The notes: a model not told the origin generated them from the letters alone. DNA of 64,000 nt from Hermodice carunculata (GCA_964020975.1 OZ026623.1:78784559-78848558); one strand, 5' to 3'; positions 36,041-49,992 are shown, counted from the stretch's first letter. Numbers and translations are program-made.

Positions 36041-37486
36041 ATTAAGTGACTTGTGCAATCTACTTTATAGTTATTGTTGCCGAGTGGTCATCTGGTGTTA
36101 TTCAAAATAGCTCCACGTATAATAGCCAGCTTGTGGCACAATATATTTTTTTCACTTGCCTCTACTGTCCGATGAAGAGAGATTTGCTAGGTTGCTGTCA
36201 TTATTCTAATGACACCTTTATTGTTTGCTGCTGATATACAGGATCTGCTTACAGCAGCCGTAACATTTAGTGATGCAAAACCAAATCATGGTGTCTGCGC
36301 TTGGCTGCTAAATGCATAATCAGCAAACTGAATTACATGTACTAAAGCAATTCAAACACAAAATTTCGTAAGCTGCCTTCAGAGGTTTCCATGGAAAGTG
36401 ACACTTGTGAGGGTGAGAGACAGCACGCTGACATTAAAAAGAAAGAATTCAAAATTTTACCAAATTACAGCTAAATGGATATGCAGCATAGCAACTTTTG
36501 TACAGTAAATACATGGGCTTTATGCTTGTCTTGACCAGACTGAAATAAATATAGGAGTCACAATCCAAGCAGATATAAGTCAATGTTTTATTGTGCAGTG
36601 CTTATATTGATGTTTAGTACCGGTATTGTTATTATTAGAATTTAGTCTAAAATTTCTGAAAGAAGAAGGAAAAAAACTAGAATAACACGCTTTTGTTTGT
36701 ATATTATAAATGACACTTAGCCTTTTCATTTGAGTACAGTTCAATATTTCTATAAACACAATATGATATTGGTTAATGTCACCACTTGGAAATTATACTC
36801 AGATTACCATTAATCCTTTAGGTTTCAAATACTTGCTACATCACCATGACCAAACACCAGAGTCCTATATTTTTGAGAGTATAGGGCCGGATTCGATATC
36901 ATATTTAGACATAACACCATGCTCAGATTTTTTAATTTATTCACTGCAGTGGGTATTTACAGGCTAAGAGTTTGGTCATCTACTTCATGTTTACTTTATC
37001 TGGATATTTTGGTCATACAAATCATTTGTCAAGGTCACCAGGATCAATCCTTCCATGTGCAGATCCCCTATTCGGAGGTGGTTGTGGTTGTATAATAAAG
37101 TAACCAATATTTTTTACTTAGTTCCCAGTGCATTCTTACGCAGCATTATTATTACACTGTCATGAGTGGGTCAGACAGACGGAACTTTTACTCGTGAGCA
37201 AAGTCTTCCATATGGATCCATTCTACTACCGGCAGAAAATCCTGAGCAGAGCAAATTGTAGTATAGATAACGAAAGTGATATGCGAGATAATCGCTTTAT
37301 ATTCTTCGTCACAAGCATTCAACCCCTTTACCTGTGGAAGTTGTAATACAAAATAGCGCATTCTAGTTTACAAAAGAGAGAAATGCAAACTAGTCTATCT
37401 ACATCTATACTAATGATACATCTATTTGGATAAGCATAATTATGGCTGTTTGCAACCAGGGAGAAGTTACAGGACTTACGAGTGTC

Positions 37487-37488
<2 letters not shown>
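36041..37488. other. Intergenic, no gene seen
   Basis: No exon, repeat or RNA gene was recognised. Confidence 0.4.
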
Positions 37489-37563
<75 letters not shown>

Positions 37564-37574
37564 TATATGTATAT
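37489..37574. repeat. (TA)n microsatellite
   Basis: Uninterrupted TA run, with a short ATG/TGT variant end. Confidence 0.95.
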
Positions 37575-40500
37575 TCATTTTCCTTTTTAAAATTTATTTA
37601 TGTCACAGCTAAAGGAATCTTCTGGTACATTCTACGGTTATTGTTAGGGGCATTAAAAAAAACAAACTTTGGTTATTTCCTTTACCCAATACGAAATATT
37701 ATATAAGAGAATAAGTAAGACTGTTGTCCAGTTAGTTCCTTCTTGGCATTAACAGGGCTATTCCCGCATATGTATCTATTCCTTATTTACACAGACTGGA
37801 AGTATAACGTCATTATATCAGGATAATTTTGTCATCCTGATTTCATTTAATAAGTTTACATGGACGTCGACGTGACACAGCTCGGATATATGAGTAATCT
37901 TACATATGGTTCGCATCAAAGCAACTCTGCCCGGGCTATCTGTTAATTTAAATCTACTCTACCTTTTAGGTCTCATTGGTATTTTTCCAACTTTGCTTCT
38001 GGAAGGGCCTTCCGAGGGAGTTCAACTGATCCAGTGTGTTGGAAAACTGTGCACAAATATGTATCTATGATAGAAATAAGGTAGTTTCATATATGTGTAG
38101 AAGAGGATATAAGGAGGTATACGTTGTTTTTCAAGAATTATGTATTTTATTTGCAACAATTTTAATAGCAACTTGAAACAGTTATCGAAAGCATACATGG
38201 CTAATGATTATTGCTCTGGTTCCCAAATCAGTAAATGTCAGCATCTTAGAAAGGTATTATATCAAGGTATAGATTCAGTAGTTTGGAATTGTGGATAATA
38301 GTGGCACGTGAACACTCTAGCGATATGTCTGGTCAGAAGGGGGTGGGTGGGTGGAGTGTGTGGCCCACGTGGAGGAGGGGTACGTGCCTGATACTTTTTC
38401 ACTGTGATTGAGCAATGTTGCGCACACGCTTTGGCTTTGGTTGAGTTTTGTCTCTCTGTCGTGCACTCCTGGTTAGGCACAGTGTGTAAGCCATGTCTAC
38501 GCTGTATACCACCATCTAGTTATATGTACTATGAGTGCCATATCAGCACTGTAAGTCATTACTACATTTAATGTCACCCTGTCTTCTTTCTTTGCTGTAT
38601 TCTATTACTGATGTGAGAATATGTTAATTAGATTCGTCACTGTATGACACAGAAACTTGATTGTCTACTTTTAAATTGTACAAATTTGTATACAAATTGA
38701 ATGTTATTTAATACATCTGTACCAAACAAAAAGGTCCTTTTCTTCAAATAGGAACCATGATTTTGGGCTGGGGGGTTTAAATGAATTTCTAAATATGACA
38801 CTTCATTGTTGTATTTTTTTTCATGTTAAAGAGGATGATATTAAAGGTGTGCATTGCGTATACCTGTTTTTTTTCAGGAAATGATCATAACCTGTAAATC
38901 AACAGGACTCATTTCATGATTATTTACCAAAGGACTGATCCAGTGCAAGAAATGGTGTAACCCAGCATTTGCACCAGGCAGCATATGGATTGGCAGAGAC
39001 CAGCAAATTGAGAGATCCACAGACTACCACAAGCACAAACATATGCCCACCCTTGGGTAAATGCGGTGGTTGTGGCTCGTCACGGGCATACCCATAATGG
39101 AAGCTTTACATTTTACCATTTCTGTGCTGAGGCGCAGTTATAGTCTCAACAAACCATGCCGGTCGCGAAGTTTCTATTAGGATCTAAAATATCTGAGATA
39201 TTTGGACTGGACATGAACCGATTTTCTGCACTTTGACATTACATGTTTGCTAATTAGCTATGACAGAACTGTATCCCTTATGAAAGGACTTTGCCATATA
39301 CAAACATGAGATCAGTTATTGTTTTGTTTAAAAATCAGTGTAGCGGGGAGTTACTGTTGAGGTAACCAGATGTACTTTTTTTTGTTCTTGGTTCTCCTTT
39401 TGGTTTCGTTTGGTTCTTAACTTCTTTTGGAAACGTTTTACACCCCTTACATTGTATGGATATAAAGAGTTTTAAATTTACCATAGATATTAGAATTTGG
39501 GGTTTTTTTGCAGGCATGCCATGTGGAACAAATGGAATTTCGGTTCAACATATATTACATTAGTTGAGATAAAACGGCGATGTTTAAATCACATGAAGGC
39601 ATTATTTTTGTAAAGAACAATATGGGGCCAGTTGTTTGAGGTCTTTTTTAATTTTCAATGAGGAAAACAAAGTGGTAAAGAAGAATTAATATTATTGTAT
39701 AGACATTTCTTTTCTCAACACACTGAAACTTAGTTTCAGAAGTTAACATGGGCACAAGTCATTGAGTGCTAATGGAGGTGAATATTTGTATAATGGATCT
39801 GGGACAGGTGTTAATGTCAGGTTTTTCGGAAATCAGCTTTGCAGTCAATCACTTCGCGTTCACGGATATATTTCTGTCTAGCTTTATTTTGTATTTGCAC
39901 ATCTATCCAATAGCTGTCACACTGTCTGACTTCGTAAGCATCATCAACAGTATAAGCATTAGAACAACAAACGCATAATACAAAATCACAAATGGGCATG
40001 GGTTTATTTTAAGAGGTAAAGTATTTTTTATTTTCATGTTTTTACTTGTCATGCAACATTACCCCATCCTCCAAGAGTACTACCTTCAGCACAATTTGCA
40101 TAATGATATTGCCTGAGGTTCGTTCTCACGGAAGAGGGGGCTTCGTTATTATTCAGAACTATGAGGGAAATATCCAAAACACTAGCCTCCATTATATTAA
40201 GGTCTCCGAGGTGGCTTTTTGTGCTCCAAATCAGTGTAACGACCTGATCTGACATTTTTCACTGTTGTTGTTGTGTGTTTCCGATCACGGTACATTGCAT
40301 TCTCCTTGTTTCTGATTGGGATATGCTGCATTTGTTAACCATCTGTGACTTCTCAGATATAATATTGTTATTAAAATTCAGATTTCATTCTACCTCTGCA
40401 CATCTTTTGTTTTAAAATCTTGGTGTCATTATGCAGTCCTTGCTCTGATTTCCAAGCGAACACGTCCGTATTAACTATCATAAAGTTGTGACCTTAAGAG

Positions 40501-40742
40501 GGACCTTAAGAAACCTTGCACCAGAATAGTAAAGGCATAAGGTGATAATGTACATGTGTAAAAGGGAATGACATCTTACCTCAATACACTTGGAAGATAT
40601 ATACATAGGGGTCTCATTCGATATGGCACAATTTGAAAGCATAAAAAGTGAGTGATTTTTTTTGTCAATCAAAATTAACTCAAAAACCAACTTGCGTTAG
40701 TTATTGTTTCTGCTTCTTTTTCGGGTCAGTATGAAATTATGA
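37575..40742. other. Intergenic, no gene seen
   Basis: Several short open stretches were examined (38,262-38,480 minus, 39,817-39,999 minus, 40,049-40,255 both strands). None has a recognisable domain or a coherent set of splice sites. A G-rich stretch lies at 38,336-38,385. Confidence 0.4.
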
Positions 40743-40871
<129 letters not shown>

Positions 40872-41156
40872 GAAGGAAAAAAATTAAAAGCAAAACAAGC
40901 AAAAGGCCCATGGACCTAATGCTCTTTTGGCACCGTGGCTATATTGCACCTGTTCATTTCGAAGTTGCGAGTCCTCAGCAGGCTTCGGAACATGTAGAGC
41001 TTATGTAAATGAAGTGTATAAAATGTCCAGCAGTTGTCAAACTGCTCCACATGTAATATTAGGTTATTTCTGCAATTTTTGTGATGGATGTCGTCACATG
41101 TGCCAAGACAACAACGAGTAATTCCTAAACTTTGTCTTCAGCGACCTTTGGACAGA

Positions 41157-42800
41157 AGATCAAGGTCACCCAGAGTATGTAATACAAGAAGCCCATAGGC
41201 CTGGTGCTATGCTGACATTGCCATTGGTATCCAAGCTACACCCTGCAATTTTAAAATCTTCCCCTTTTAAATTCATAGGCATGGTGACCTCACAAAAATT
41301 GGTCAAGGTCACTGGTATTATATATCTTAAAACACATTTTGACTCCTAATTTTCCGTCACGTCATAGGGGGCACTAGAATCATAGCAATATAGACTTTCA
41401 TTTTCCTAACAATCCCATCGAATTTGATGAAGATCTGCCAAAAATTAAGGATGCTAGAGTGGTCGCAAGATATTCATACTCTGACCCCTATATTGCATAA
41501 TATTGTAGGTGGAGCCACCAATATCGAAATGAACCTGGATTTTTTATACACCCTATAGGGCTAAAAAGTTATATTGCACTAACTTGAAAACTGTACACAG
41601 TATTGCGGTCACAAGATTATCACATTTTAACCAATACATTACATAATACTATATGCGGCGCCAACAACAAGAATGTTGACAAAGATTTATATTCACTTTA
41701 TAACTCCTAAACGTTGTATCGTCTTATCTCAAAAATTGTGGGGCACAGAGCATTTATGATCCCCCTATATTCAAACTGGCTATTTGACCTTGACCTTCGA
41801 CTCGGATTAAAAAACTGCTTATGTTCAAAATATGCACCCCGCAGCCAGCTTTCCATATAGAGTCTGTTTGTTCAAATCGGGAAATAACTTTTCGAGTTAC
41901 TAACGAAAAGCAATGAGCTTGAACAAGCACCAAACTTCATACTGAGTCACATTGACCCTATTAATTAGGTCACTAAGTACAGTTTTGTGTATCATATAAT
42001 CAAGTGCAATTCTAATCTGGAGGCTAAATTCTCTTTGCCATTGATGTCCAATATACATGGTACCATCACAAAATCACCTTTTTAAAACTTGATGGGGATT
42101 GTGACCTCACAAAAATTGACCAAGGTCACGGAAATTGCATTGCATTCTACATTTGGCCATGGACTCTACAATCTATAAATTTGGCAATTCCAATCAAACT
42201 CCTTTTCCAAAAATGGAATATGTAGAAAACATCTGGCTCATAATTTCCGTCAAATTATAAGTGGCGCCACTAGTATCCTTAGCAACTCAGATTGTAACCT
42301 CGTCCACTATACCACCAAATTTGGCGAAGATCCGCCAGGCATTGTGAACTCACAAACTTAGATCAAGGTCACTGATATTACATAACATTGTACATTTGGC
42401 CATGGTCTCTACATTGTATAAATTTGGCAAGCCCAATCAAATTCTTTTTCCAAACATGGCATATATAAACCACATCTCGCTCATCATCTCCGTCAAATAA
42501 TAGGTAGCGCTACTAGTATCTTTAGTAATTTATAATCTGATTTCCTCCACAATCGCACCAAATGTGGTGAAGATCCGCCAAAAATTATAGATGCTACAGT
42601 GGCGACCCTATATTACATAATATTGTAAGTGCGCCACCAATATCGAAAGGAGCCTAGATTTCCATACACCCTATTAGTCCTGGAAGATATATTGGGCTAA
42701 CTTGAAAACTGTGGATGGTATCGCACTAACGAGCAAACGTTTACAGACGGACAGATATGAGCCATCGCATGAGTTGTGCGACCTTTGGTCAGCAGAGCTA
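41157..42800. repeat. Diverged interspersed repeat with 'caaggtcac' modules
   Basis: Repeated modules include 'cctcacaaaaattg.ccaaggtcac', 'tacatttggccatgg.ctctac', 'aaatttggcaa..ccaatcaaa', 'agcgccactagtatc' and 'gaagatc.gccaaaaatta'. These occur two to three times with a period near 300 bp (compare 42,110-42,330 with 42,355-42,590, and 41,395-41,590 with 42,540-42,710). The block ends with 'gacggacagatatgagccatcgc', then a T/A run. No open reading frame spans it. Confidence 0.7.
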
Positions 42801-43616
42801 AAAAGCTTTTACCTGTACTTGTGGTAATTCTCCTAAATTAAAAAAAATTACCATGTTAACTTTGTATGTTAGTTCTTTTAAAATAAATCCATAAACAATA
42901 CGACTAATCAAATTGTAAACAACTTTGGTTTTCTGAATCTACAAGAACATCATAAGAAAATAAGAAGCAAACTGAGTTGCTGTGTGTATTATATACTGAT
43001 TGGTAACATTACTGTCTGCCATTTTTGCAACAGGGGATAAACTTTTTGCCTCTGGGTGTATGCACCGATCTCTTATCTCTAAAACGGTAGAATTAAGTCT
43101 GTCTGTAAAATTGGGCTGTATTATGTTCAGTTCCAAACAAAAGTTCACAAAGTGCTCGCGTCACATCATGCATTGTCCTTGACACAGCCCCATACATATG
43201 TGTGTGTGTCTGTGTGCGTGCATGGTGTATGTTTGACATATATAAATCATTATGAGCCATATTCAGAATCAGAGCAGAGAAAGGCATGGCGTAACTTGCG
43301 GCAATTTCCTATCCACCACATAGAACAATATTCTAATTGCAAAAATACCCTTGTACTAGCTTTGTCTTATACATATCCCCATAACCAACTTATTCATTGA
43401 TTTCATGATTAAAATATGCCATACGACGCGTTAAAATAACTGAAGATGTCAGTTGTAATTCAGTTTGAACGCAGGTGCAGTGAGTATGCAAGACCAGAGG
43501 ATGTCAGCATAAGTAAACAAGCAGAGTTAATTTGGAAGCGTTGTTAATTCAAAATGTCTCACAAGAATATTTAAATCGCGCTTCCAATGTGATTATCTTA
43601 CATTTCTAAGAGCAAT
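42801..43616. other. Intergenic, no gene seen
   Basis: Short frames overlap on both strands near 42,940-43,400 without recognisable domains. Confidence 0.4.
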
Positions 43617-43724
43617 TGAGAGAGAGAGAGAGAGAGAGACAGAGAGAGACAGAGAGAGAGAGAGAGATTGAGAGACAGAGAGAGATTGAGATTGAGATTG
43701 AGAGAGAGAGAGAGACAGAGAGAG

Positions 43725-43759
<35 letters not shown>
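43617..43759. repeat. (GA)n / (GAGATT) compound microsatellite
   Basis: GA runs broken by GAC and GATT variants. Confidence 0.95.
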
Positions 43760-43762
<3 letters not shown>

Positions 43763-44551
43763 GCTTTGTCCTATTTCTACAGAAGTAGGTCTGATATTTA
43801 TCATGTAGTCACTTAGTCGCCCACAACTGATCACCAAAATTCCACTTCGTCATTGGAATGTAAGACAGTGTATAAGAAACTGTGACCAAAACTTATTGGT
43901 TGTTTATCTTTAATATGTGTCAATATGTGATTAAAAAATGAAACAGCATAACTCTGTTATTTGTGTTCCTCTGCCGTATTACAATATCTGTTGCTCAACA
44001 GTAATGCACATATGTTACACTTATGCTATACAAAGCACTAGAGTGTTTTTGCCAAATCTTAAAGATTTCAAGGAGGGTCCCATTTTGCGCAGAGGTCAAA
44101 GAACGGGAATAATGGCATGATACCGTAAAATGGCGTACTCTCTCGTGCCGTTTGCTTGGGGACCCTGACATTCATATGTAATTAACTATTGTGACAGAGT
44201 ACTAGCAAACGTACAGAGGGACCGTGTTTTCAAAGTTGTGGACTCATTGTTTGGAGGTGTAATGCTTAAACTCTGTAACTGGGGCAAAAATTGGCCTCTT
44301 GTAACATGCAAACAAAAGTTACAATTTGTTGGGAAGGAATAAGCTACAGAAACTAGTCATCATACTATCATTACAGGCCTTCATGTTAAATATCTGTGGC
44401 AGCTTTGGTTTCAATATAGTGGGAAAAGGAACAAATCCTATGTGAATGTCACTTAAAGAACTGTAGATAAACACAAACGTGTATATAATCCAAATAAGAA
44501 TGAAATCACTGACAGAATGCCCGACTAGCAGAGAGCATCAAGAATCATATG
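43760..44551. other. Intergenic, no gene seen
   Basis: Nothing recognised. Confidence 0.4.
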
Positions 44552-44833
44552 TGGGTATTAGTGTTTCAACAATGCATAACATATCACAAGATATAAATAT
44601 TGTCTGCAATATTAAACCGTCACTTTGAATATATCACATAGCACAGTTGAGTGCCACATGTTCTTGAGAATGCGTATGTATTATATGTGCAGGGTATTAT
44701 GGTGTTTCAACAACGGCTAACATATCACAAGATATAAATACTGTCCGCAAAATTAAACCATCACTTTGAATGTTTCACATAGCACAGTTGAGTACCAAAT
44801 GTTTTTAAAAATGCGTATGTATTATATATGCAG
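44552..44833 (+). repeat. Two-copy tandem duplication, unit 141 bp
   Basis: Copies at 44,552-44,692 and 44,693-44,833 share 'gtgtttcaac', 'aacatatcacaagatataaa', 'cacatagcacagttgag' and 'aatgcgtatgtattatat'. They differ at roughly one in ten positions with no length change. Confidence 0.9.
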
Positions 44834-45449
44834 CTGATTAATCTCATACACTCATGAGCAGGCTTGAAAATATCTGTTCTCTTACCATGTTTGCTAGATT
44901 CTGAATGATACATTTCGACAATGACTGGTCCAAATAAAGTTAATTTTACTAGAAAATAATTTCTAACGCCCCTTTTTGGGCTTTTACAGGAGACGGTACA
45001 ATCGGCATTGGTTTAATAGGGTAGTCCGTTATTGGCCTTAAACGCTCCATGTACAAGTACTGTTATCATCCACTTGCTGCCCAAACTTTCACCCACTAGT
45101 AGTAAGAGACATTTAAGTGCAAATATAAAAAGAGCAGTGTATAATGGGTTAATATTTATTTAAGACAATCTTAAATCAAATTAGATTTTTAGTTAATTTA
45201 CAAGATTTTATTTTAGATAATCAAGGAGTCGATTTCATTCAGGAATGATTGGCAAGTTCAAATATACATGAGGTGTTTATGTGAGAGCGTCAGGAAGTTT
45301 TTAAGTTAAGGATATCATTTTGGAACTTGGTCTCGTTGAAAGTGTGCGTTGGCGTTAAGAACAGTTTGAAACGATTCGTATATATTTAGACATAGTTATG
45401 AATTTTGTTTTTGATAAAGTTCTTTTCGGGACGCTTCAGTCCTTACATA
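44834..45449. other. Intergenic, no gene seen
   Basis: Nothing recognised. Confidence 0.4.
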
Positions 45450-45644
<195 letters not shown>

Positions 45645-45659
45645 TGCGTGTGTATGTGG

Positions 45660-47990
45660 AGGAGGTTATGTGTATACCAAAACCCACAGTATTTTAAACC
45701 ATATGTGTTTTTGAGTGTATCAGATCATTTTTCCCATCAGGTGGCAAAGGTTACCAAAATAAATAAGTGAAATCGTTTGATTTTCCAGAATACATAAAAT
45801 TGAACACTAAGGAAGATCTTTGTCATTGTTTCTCAAAATAGAGAACACATTAAAGATTATTCGCTCTTCCGAAAGGTCCTTCCACAGCTAGTTCACCCAT
45901 TTCAGACGAGTGCCTGGTATTTTTCCCATGGATTTTAATGAGATAAAGCACGGGGTCATTAATCACTTCAGAGTGCTGTCCTCATCAGAGATAATTATAA
46001 TTGAACATACTTTTCCAATCCCAGCGGCGCCTTTGTTTCTAATATTTGTTCAGCCATCACAAGCGTAATCTCTGCAGTTATCAATAATATATTTCAAGCA
46101 CCTAAAAACCAAATAATGTACAATAGATACGTCTTGATTTTCACCTTGTTTTTCTTCCGTCTTACATATGCTGTGTTTTTCTTCTCTTTCACACACTGTT
46201 TTACATTTATTCTGCTTACGTTCATTTTGTTAGTACAAGCCTAGATAAAAAGAGGCCCACTTGTTAACATCGTTGTTACAATCAATCGGAATATTACAAC
46301 CTGAATACAACTGAATATGTGTATAAGACAAGATCTGAAAACTTCCAAACATGACAAATGTAAAAGAAATAATATGGATAAATTATCAACACAATGCTTG
46401 TTGCAAAGATAAAAATGATTTTCCATTAGGTCAAAGGGGTTAGTTTTTTGTGCAAACAAGACGACCATAAACAGAATCATTGGCCAACAAATAGCAATAC
46501 TGAAATCTAAAAACAAAATATTATAGTGCTCAAATTTGCATGAAATAAAAGCGAAATGGACAAGCACACCTTTATATTCAACGCAGAACGCTGCTCATCA
46601 TGGGGCAAGGGGTACCCAGAAGGTTTCCTATGCACTTTTGGAGCCATTGCCTGGTTTGAATTAGATATGTATAATGATTTCTGATAATAATCATAAAATG
46701 GGAACTTCGGATGGGTTGATGACGGACGATTGACAATCCTGTAAGGTGATCTGGCCTGTCAGTCAGCTGAGATAAAAATCATTTTTAGTGATGGTGGAGT
46801 GTGGCTGTTAATTTTGGATAATGTGTCTTAAATACATACATATTAATGTGCAGAGAGGTGAACAGCTTTGCTCGATCTCCCTCATATTTGTTCTTTACGT
46901 TTTGTAAATATTACCATAGATATTCACATCATAAAAATTAACTGTGCATCCCGCCATTTACCTACCTCTTTCAAGAGATTTTGGTTCCAGCCCTTTGAAA
47001 ATGGGATTAAAAGTGCACCCATTGTTTTCATTCGTGACGTTGTCTTGAGGAGCTCAGCAAGACGAATTTTAGGCCCACATATATAACGAGCCAAAAGCAA
47101 AGCCTGTGCCTTGTGTGCTTATGTGCGACTAGATACGGGCACATTCATAAATGAAATGGAAGACCGGCCTATACTTTGAATTATGCACAAAGTCTTTGTA
47201 CCATATTTGTGCTTCTGTGACTAATTTGACGTTTCCTCAGCAAACATGTAGAAAATAAAAAAGATTTTTGATTGGGTAGAGAAGTACAGTTTTGTGTTTG
47301 TATTTTCATTGAATGGTCCGTCTTCCATCCGAAACTATATTTTGTTGAAATTTAGTCAATGCGGGCTGAGGTGTTGCCCCGTAAGAGTGCCACCTCCTAA
47401 GTAGGAAGTACATTGAGCACCAAAATCCACATGCGCCATCTGGTACCAAATGAATTTGGCCTTTGGTTTGAATTTGCCCACTTCTCCTGACTTGCATCCG
47501 TTTCATATTCAGCTAGACTGGAAATCACTTTTACGCTGTTACACAAGGGTACATCTGAAAAACGTACAAAAGTGGCACCAGAGGTGGTTTGACAGCGATC
47601 ATCCCTTTCCTGCCAGTGGAACCGAAGTAAAGTTGAAGGATCTGCGCACATAAAGCCATGACTAATTTTCATATTTTTCATGTAATAACATGTTAAATCG
47701 TCATTTGAATATATGCTTTGTGAATTAATTTACTATTGTGTTACCGTTTGGAATTTTTAGGTGGGGATTTGGCCCAGCTAAATCTGATCAGCATACACTA
47801 GGTGGATAAAACGTCACTGTCCTGCCAGTCGGCGTAAAGAGCAACTGCGTCATCCACACTCCACATATTATCTTTTGCCTTTGTCACAATTACTCTAAAT
47901 ATGTCATTTTCTTTGCTAAGAAACAATTTTGCATTGTATGATTGTTTAAAAGCCAGTTCTTAGATATGTATGTATGTATGTATGTATGTT
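45660..47990. other. Intergenic, no gene confirmed
   Basis: Overlapping frames on both strands at 47,306-47,681 were checked. One minus-strand frame reads HLVPDGACGFWCS and could be related to the LVPSDGTN repeat near 11.25 and 16.03 kb, but the match is only a short word. No gene is claimed. Confidence 0.4.
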
Positions 47991-47996
47991 TTTTAG

Positions 47997-48257
47997 GTAT
48001 CTTTCTTGAAATATACCCCCAATGGGCATTCCATTATGATTCAACCAAACGCCCATGAGGGAAGGAGAGCTTTGGCGGTGACCAAGGGAAATACAACAAA
48101 CAACAGAACACGTTTTAACAAGTCACAAAGTATAAATTACCTCGCAACTAAGAAGTACTCGACAATCTGTGAAGAAAGGCAGAAAGAGGAACCACTACAT
48201 TCACTTGGACTACCAGAAAAGGAACCCAAATTGTATGAAAATAGAAAATTGAAATGA
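47997..48257 (+). CDS. Candidate terminal coding exon, protein unknown
   Basis: A T-rich tract and TTTTTTAG at 47,989-47,996 precede an 87-codon open frame read from phase 0 (VSFLKYTPNGHSIMIQPNAH at the start) to a TGA at 48,255-48,257. Composition is hydrophilic and balanced, rich in Lys, Glu, Asn and Arg, and ends in LPEKEPKLYENRKLK. It lacks the Leu/Ile/Phe bias of chance AT-rich frames here. The domain is not recognised. No upstream exon was identified and no AATAAA follows closely. It would end a plus-strand gene about 1.7 kb before the trefoil-PAN-kringle gene starts, and it is not part of that gene because of the stop. Confidence 0.35.
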   Translation, partial: VSFLKYTPNGHSIMIQPNAHEGRRALAVTKGNTTNNRTRFNKSQSINYLATKKYSTICEERQKEEPLHSLGLPEKEPKLYENRKLK

Positions 48258-48509
48258 ATGCATCGGTGCGCCTTTTCTTTGCTTTATCGAGAAAGTCAAA
48301 TACTGTCAGGGGAAGTGACTAGAACGATATTTTTTACCTCTAGTCTAATTAGTGTTGGTGCTTGTCACAAACTGGTTAGTCCAATGTTTGTCATTTTTGT
48401 GTGATTTAAATACTTGAAAGATGAACCATTCAGTGTGTATTACAATTTCGCATTCTGCGATACTTAGTTAGATTGATTGTGTAATATTCGAAGCCATATT
48501 AATAATATC
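48258..48509. other. Intergenic
   Basis: Possible 3' UTR of the candidate exon. No other feature. Confidence 0.3.
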
Positions 48510-48510
48510 T

Positions 48511-48549
<39 letters not shown>

Positions 48550-48604
48550 TTCATTCATTCATTCATTCATTCATTCATTCATTCATTCATTCATTCATTC
48601 ATTC

Positions 48605-48631
<27 letters not shown>
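48510..48631. repeat. (ATTT)n(ATTC)n(ATTT)n compound microsatellite
   Basis: Symmetric arrangement: ATTT blocks flank an ATTC core, consistent with a point change expanded by slippage. Confidence 0.95.
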
Positions 48632-48635
<4 letters not shown>

Positions 48636-49670
48636 ATTTTTTCCTGAAATTAAAATTTGCATGACATGTACATCGCACTGGTACAGCTGGGAACTTTGTA
48701 AAGTCAAGTAGTCAGGCAGAAAACCAAAGCAAAGTAAGAAGGAAGATACAAAGTTGCTTAAAAATCCCATATCTCTCTCCTAATCACAGCTTTGAATGAT
48801 TGAATCAAAAGTTCGTTGAAAGTAAGCTCCTTAATGGCACAATAACAATTAAATATCAGAGTGTGAATGAGAGGATATGTAGTCAGGCTTAACTGTTAGC
48901 GTTGAGGTTCCCCTAGATATTTGTCAATCGAAGTAAGCCTAACACGAGGTGTATAAATAATGCGGACGTAACAATCTGTGTCAATTTCTGTGATTATTGT
49001 GTGTGTGTGTTGGCTTTTATTTGTGAATGCAAAGAAAAGTCCATCAATGAAAAGGGCCTATGTAATTTTAGGCAAGGTGAAAGTCTTGTGAGTATATCCA
49101 CAAAGTTTTACCATTCATACTTTTTCTTGCAAATGTACACGTGTGTATCCTGAGTTGCAATATGATCTTGTGCTGGATGTTCTTTCTGCAATTTGTGCAA
49201 CGACCAACCTCCTTAGCTTTGCCACATCCCAATTCATATATGCATCAGTGAATATGATTCTATTTTACAGAAGATAGGATATCTCTATGTTAGTTTTAGC
49301 TACAAGTCTTACTGAAATCGAAACAAAACGTGCACATAAGAACTGCATATACATTAGGAATTGGTGTCAAATGTCCATATACATTTCTTTCTTTCAAAAT
49401 TATCCCTTATTAAAACCAAGTTATAACAATGGAAGGCTCGGCCAAATTTAGGTAAGACTCATGTGCTGTATGACATTTTGATAACGATTCCAACCTATAC
49501 CGTAATCAATCACTAGTCTCGTCTACTCTTGAAGGGCGAAGAGTGTAAAACTGCTAACTATCTACAAGAATTTGTCTATTTACTTGTTTATTTTAAATCT
49601 GGAATGGGAGACCAACATTTGAAACAAGGTCATTTTGGTCCATCTCTTAATTTAATGGAAAACTCCCAGC
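48632..49670. other. Upstream region of the trefoil-PAN-kringle gene
   Basis: No exon was recognised. Any promoter or 5' untranslated exon of the gene starting at 49,993 would be expected here, but no sequence signal could be assigned. Confidence 0.35.
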
Positions 49671-49672
49671 TG

Positions 49673-49788
<116 letters not shown>

Positions 49789-49920
49789 GCATTTATTTAT
49801 TTATCTCTCTCTCTGTGCGTGTGTAAAATATATAAAAGATGACCACATTATTGCTTCAGCTGTTCTTTTCAGAGAGCATTTGATTTCAAATACTAATCAG
49901 ATACGATACTGTTTCTTCTT

Positions 49921-49924
<4 letters not shown>

Positions 49925-49973
<49 letters not shown>
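49925..49973. repeat. (TA)n microsatellite next to a start codon
   Basis: A 49-bp TA run ends only 20 bp before the ATG at 49,993. Between them lies TCTGTCATTTCAG, which resembles a splice acceptor, so the start codon may sit at the head of a second exon preceded by a 5' UTR intron ending in this tract. Confidence 0.9.
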
Positions 49974-49975
<2 letters not shown>

Positions 49976-49992
49976 GTCATTTCAGTTATAAA

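Noticed and set aside
39817-40255. Protein-like minus-strand frames (one Cys-rich: CDFVLCVCCSNAYTVDD)
   Set aside because: No family recognised, no consistent splice sites, and opposing frames of similar quality on the plus strand.
47306-47681. Three overlapping frames on both strands
   Set aside because: Mutually exclusive and without domain hits; only a short word (LVPDG) recalls the repeat at 11.25 and 16.03 kb.
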